Shown here: positions 6,117 to 6,769 of the stretch, one piece after another
Numbering within the stretch: position 1 is the first letter of the stretch
How the letters are laid out: the number at the start of each line of letters is the position of its first letter
NCBI GenBank assembly: GCA_964405835.1
Contig: CAYOPN010000080.1
Location: forward strand, 1-6,769
DNA from: JAJVIP01 sp964405835
GTDB taxonomy: Bacteria > Elusimicrobiota > Elusimicrobia > F11
Direction of reading: 5' to 3'
DNA length: 6,769 bases
Position numbers and translations under genes: made by a program
Notes under the pieces: generated by a model
Databases searched by the model: none
Told to the model about the DNA's origin: nothing
Seen by the model: only the letters and a program-made list of their open reading frames with translations

Positions 6117-6768
6117 CATTCTCGAACTTCAGGGGATTTCCAAATCGTTTGGCCACCTCGAAATCCTGCGCGATCTCGCGTTCGAGTTAAAGGAAGGACA
6201 ATCGGTGGCTATATTGGGGCCTTCCGGTTCGGGAAAATCCACGTTCCTTCATATCGCCGGACTTATGGAAAAACCGACCGCGGGAGAAATATTGTTACGA
6301 GGAAAAAAAGCCGGGGCCTTGTCCGAAGACGAGCGCGCGCGCGAACGGTTGGATACCATTGGATTTCTTTTTCAATTTCACTATTTGCTGCCGGAATTTA
6401 ACGTGCTTGAAAATGTGCTGGTGCCGCCACGCTTGGCTGGCGACGATTTGATGATGGCGGAAAAGTCCGCCCGGTCGCTTCTGGACCGGTTGGGGCTCGG
6501 TGAACGGTTGACGCACAAGCCGCATCAGTTGTCGGGCGGGGAACAGCAGCGCGTGGCGCTCGCGCGCGCGCTGGTCCGCAAGCCGAAACTGCTGTTATGC
6601 GACGAGCCGACCGGGAATTTGGACTTGAATACGGCCAAAAATGTGACCGACTTGATTTTTTCTGAAGTCCAACGCGGAGGCGTTGCGACCATATTGGTCA
6701 CGCACAATGAAGCGCTGGCCAAGCAAGCCGGAACCGCGTATCATCTGGCGCAAGGCCGGTTTGAATAA
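6109..6768 (+). CDS. lolD: Lipoprotein-releasing system ATP-binding protein LolD
   Basis: LolD is the cytoplasmic ATPase that powers lipoprotein extraction by the LolC/E-type permease. The 219-residue product contains a full ABC nucleotide-binding domain: Walker A GPSGSGKST (37-45), Q-loop Q89 in GFLFQFHYLLPEF, signature LSGGEQQR (141-148), Walker B LLLCDE with D165 and catalytic E166, D-loop NLD (170-172), and H-loop H199 in ILVTHN. The FQFHYLLPEFNVLENV segment after the Q-loop is typical of LolD and its close relatives in the MacB-type group. ATG 6109 overlaps the permease stop by 8 nt (ATGGCTAA), which implies translational coupling; the nearest purine cluster is only a weak GGA at 6095-6097. 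The gene is complete and ends one base before the window edge. The adjacent permease makes LolD more likely than a MacB or FtsE ATPase. Confidence 0.94.
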   Translation: MANILELQGISKSFGHLEILRDLAFELKEGQSVAILGPSGSGKSTFLHIAGLMEKPTAGEILLRGKKAGALSEDERARERLDTIGFLFQFHYLLPEFNVLENVLVPPRLAGDDLMMAEKSARSLLDRLGLGERLTHKPHQLSGGEQQRVALARALVRKPKLLLCDEPTGNLDLNTAKNVTDLIFSEVQRGGVATILVTHNEALAKQAGTAYHLAQGRFE

Positions 6769-6769
6769 A

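Noticed and set aside
1..6769. A previously undescribed defence, mobile or biosynthetic system.
   Set aside because: All seven genes are recognisable housekeeping or signalling families, all on one strand with close spacing. I saw no repeats array, transposase, integrase, toxin-antitoxin pair or orphan cluster.

Overview
The window is a compact, single-strand (+) block of seven protein genes with almost no intergenic space. In order they are the 3' end of secA, lnt, prfB, a stand-alone response-regulator receiver gene, lysS, a lolC/lolE-type permease gene and lolD. The organism is a diderm bacterium: it encodes apolipoprotein N-acyltransferase and a Lol-type ABC transporter, both of which belong to lipoprotein handling in cells with an outer membrane. 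UGA is an ordinary stop (secA, the receiver gene and lysS all end in TGA), so the code is the standard bacterial one. The sequence is moderately GC-rich and packed with short overlaps, as in a streamlined or uncultivated lineage. I cannot assign a phylum; an Omnitrophota- or PVC-like bacterium is a guess from gene order only.

Layout: 1-390 is the SecA C-terminus ending in its zinc-binding SEC-C motif. A 42-nt gap follows, holding one of two matched hairpins that flank the lnt start. lnt (433-1863) overlaps the first codons of prfB by 16 nt. prfB (1848-2976) carries an in-frame UGA at codon 24 and an almost classical RF2 autoregulatory +1 frameshift site, so its true product is read in two frames. 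The prfB stop lies against an AGGAGG ribosome-binding site for a 122-residue receiver-only response regulator (2985-3353). That gene's stop overlaps the TTG start of lysS (3350-4879). Seven bases later comes lolC/E (4887-6116), whose end overlaps the start of lolD (6109-6768) by 8 nt. The window ends one base after the lolD stop. No stretch above 45 nt is non-coding.

Functionally the block mixes two themes. One is envelope protein and lipoprotein traffic: SecA drives secretion, Lnt adds the third acyl chain to lipoproteins, and LolC/E with LolD extract lipoproteins from the inner membrane. The other is translation: RF2 and lysyl-tRNA synthetase, a prfB-lysS pairing also known in Escherichia coli, here interrupted by a receiver gene. 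Spacing suggests one long transcript with possible internal promoters before prfB and before the receiver gene.

I found no mobile element, CRISPR array, RNA gene or unknown multi-gene system. The points most worth a second look are the RF2 recoding site, the paired hairpins around the lnt start, the near-identical extended -10 sequences before prfB and the receiver gene, and the receiver gene between prfB and lysS.
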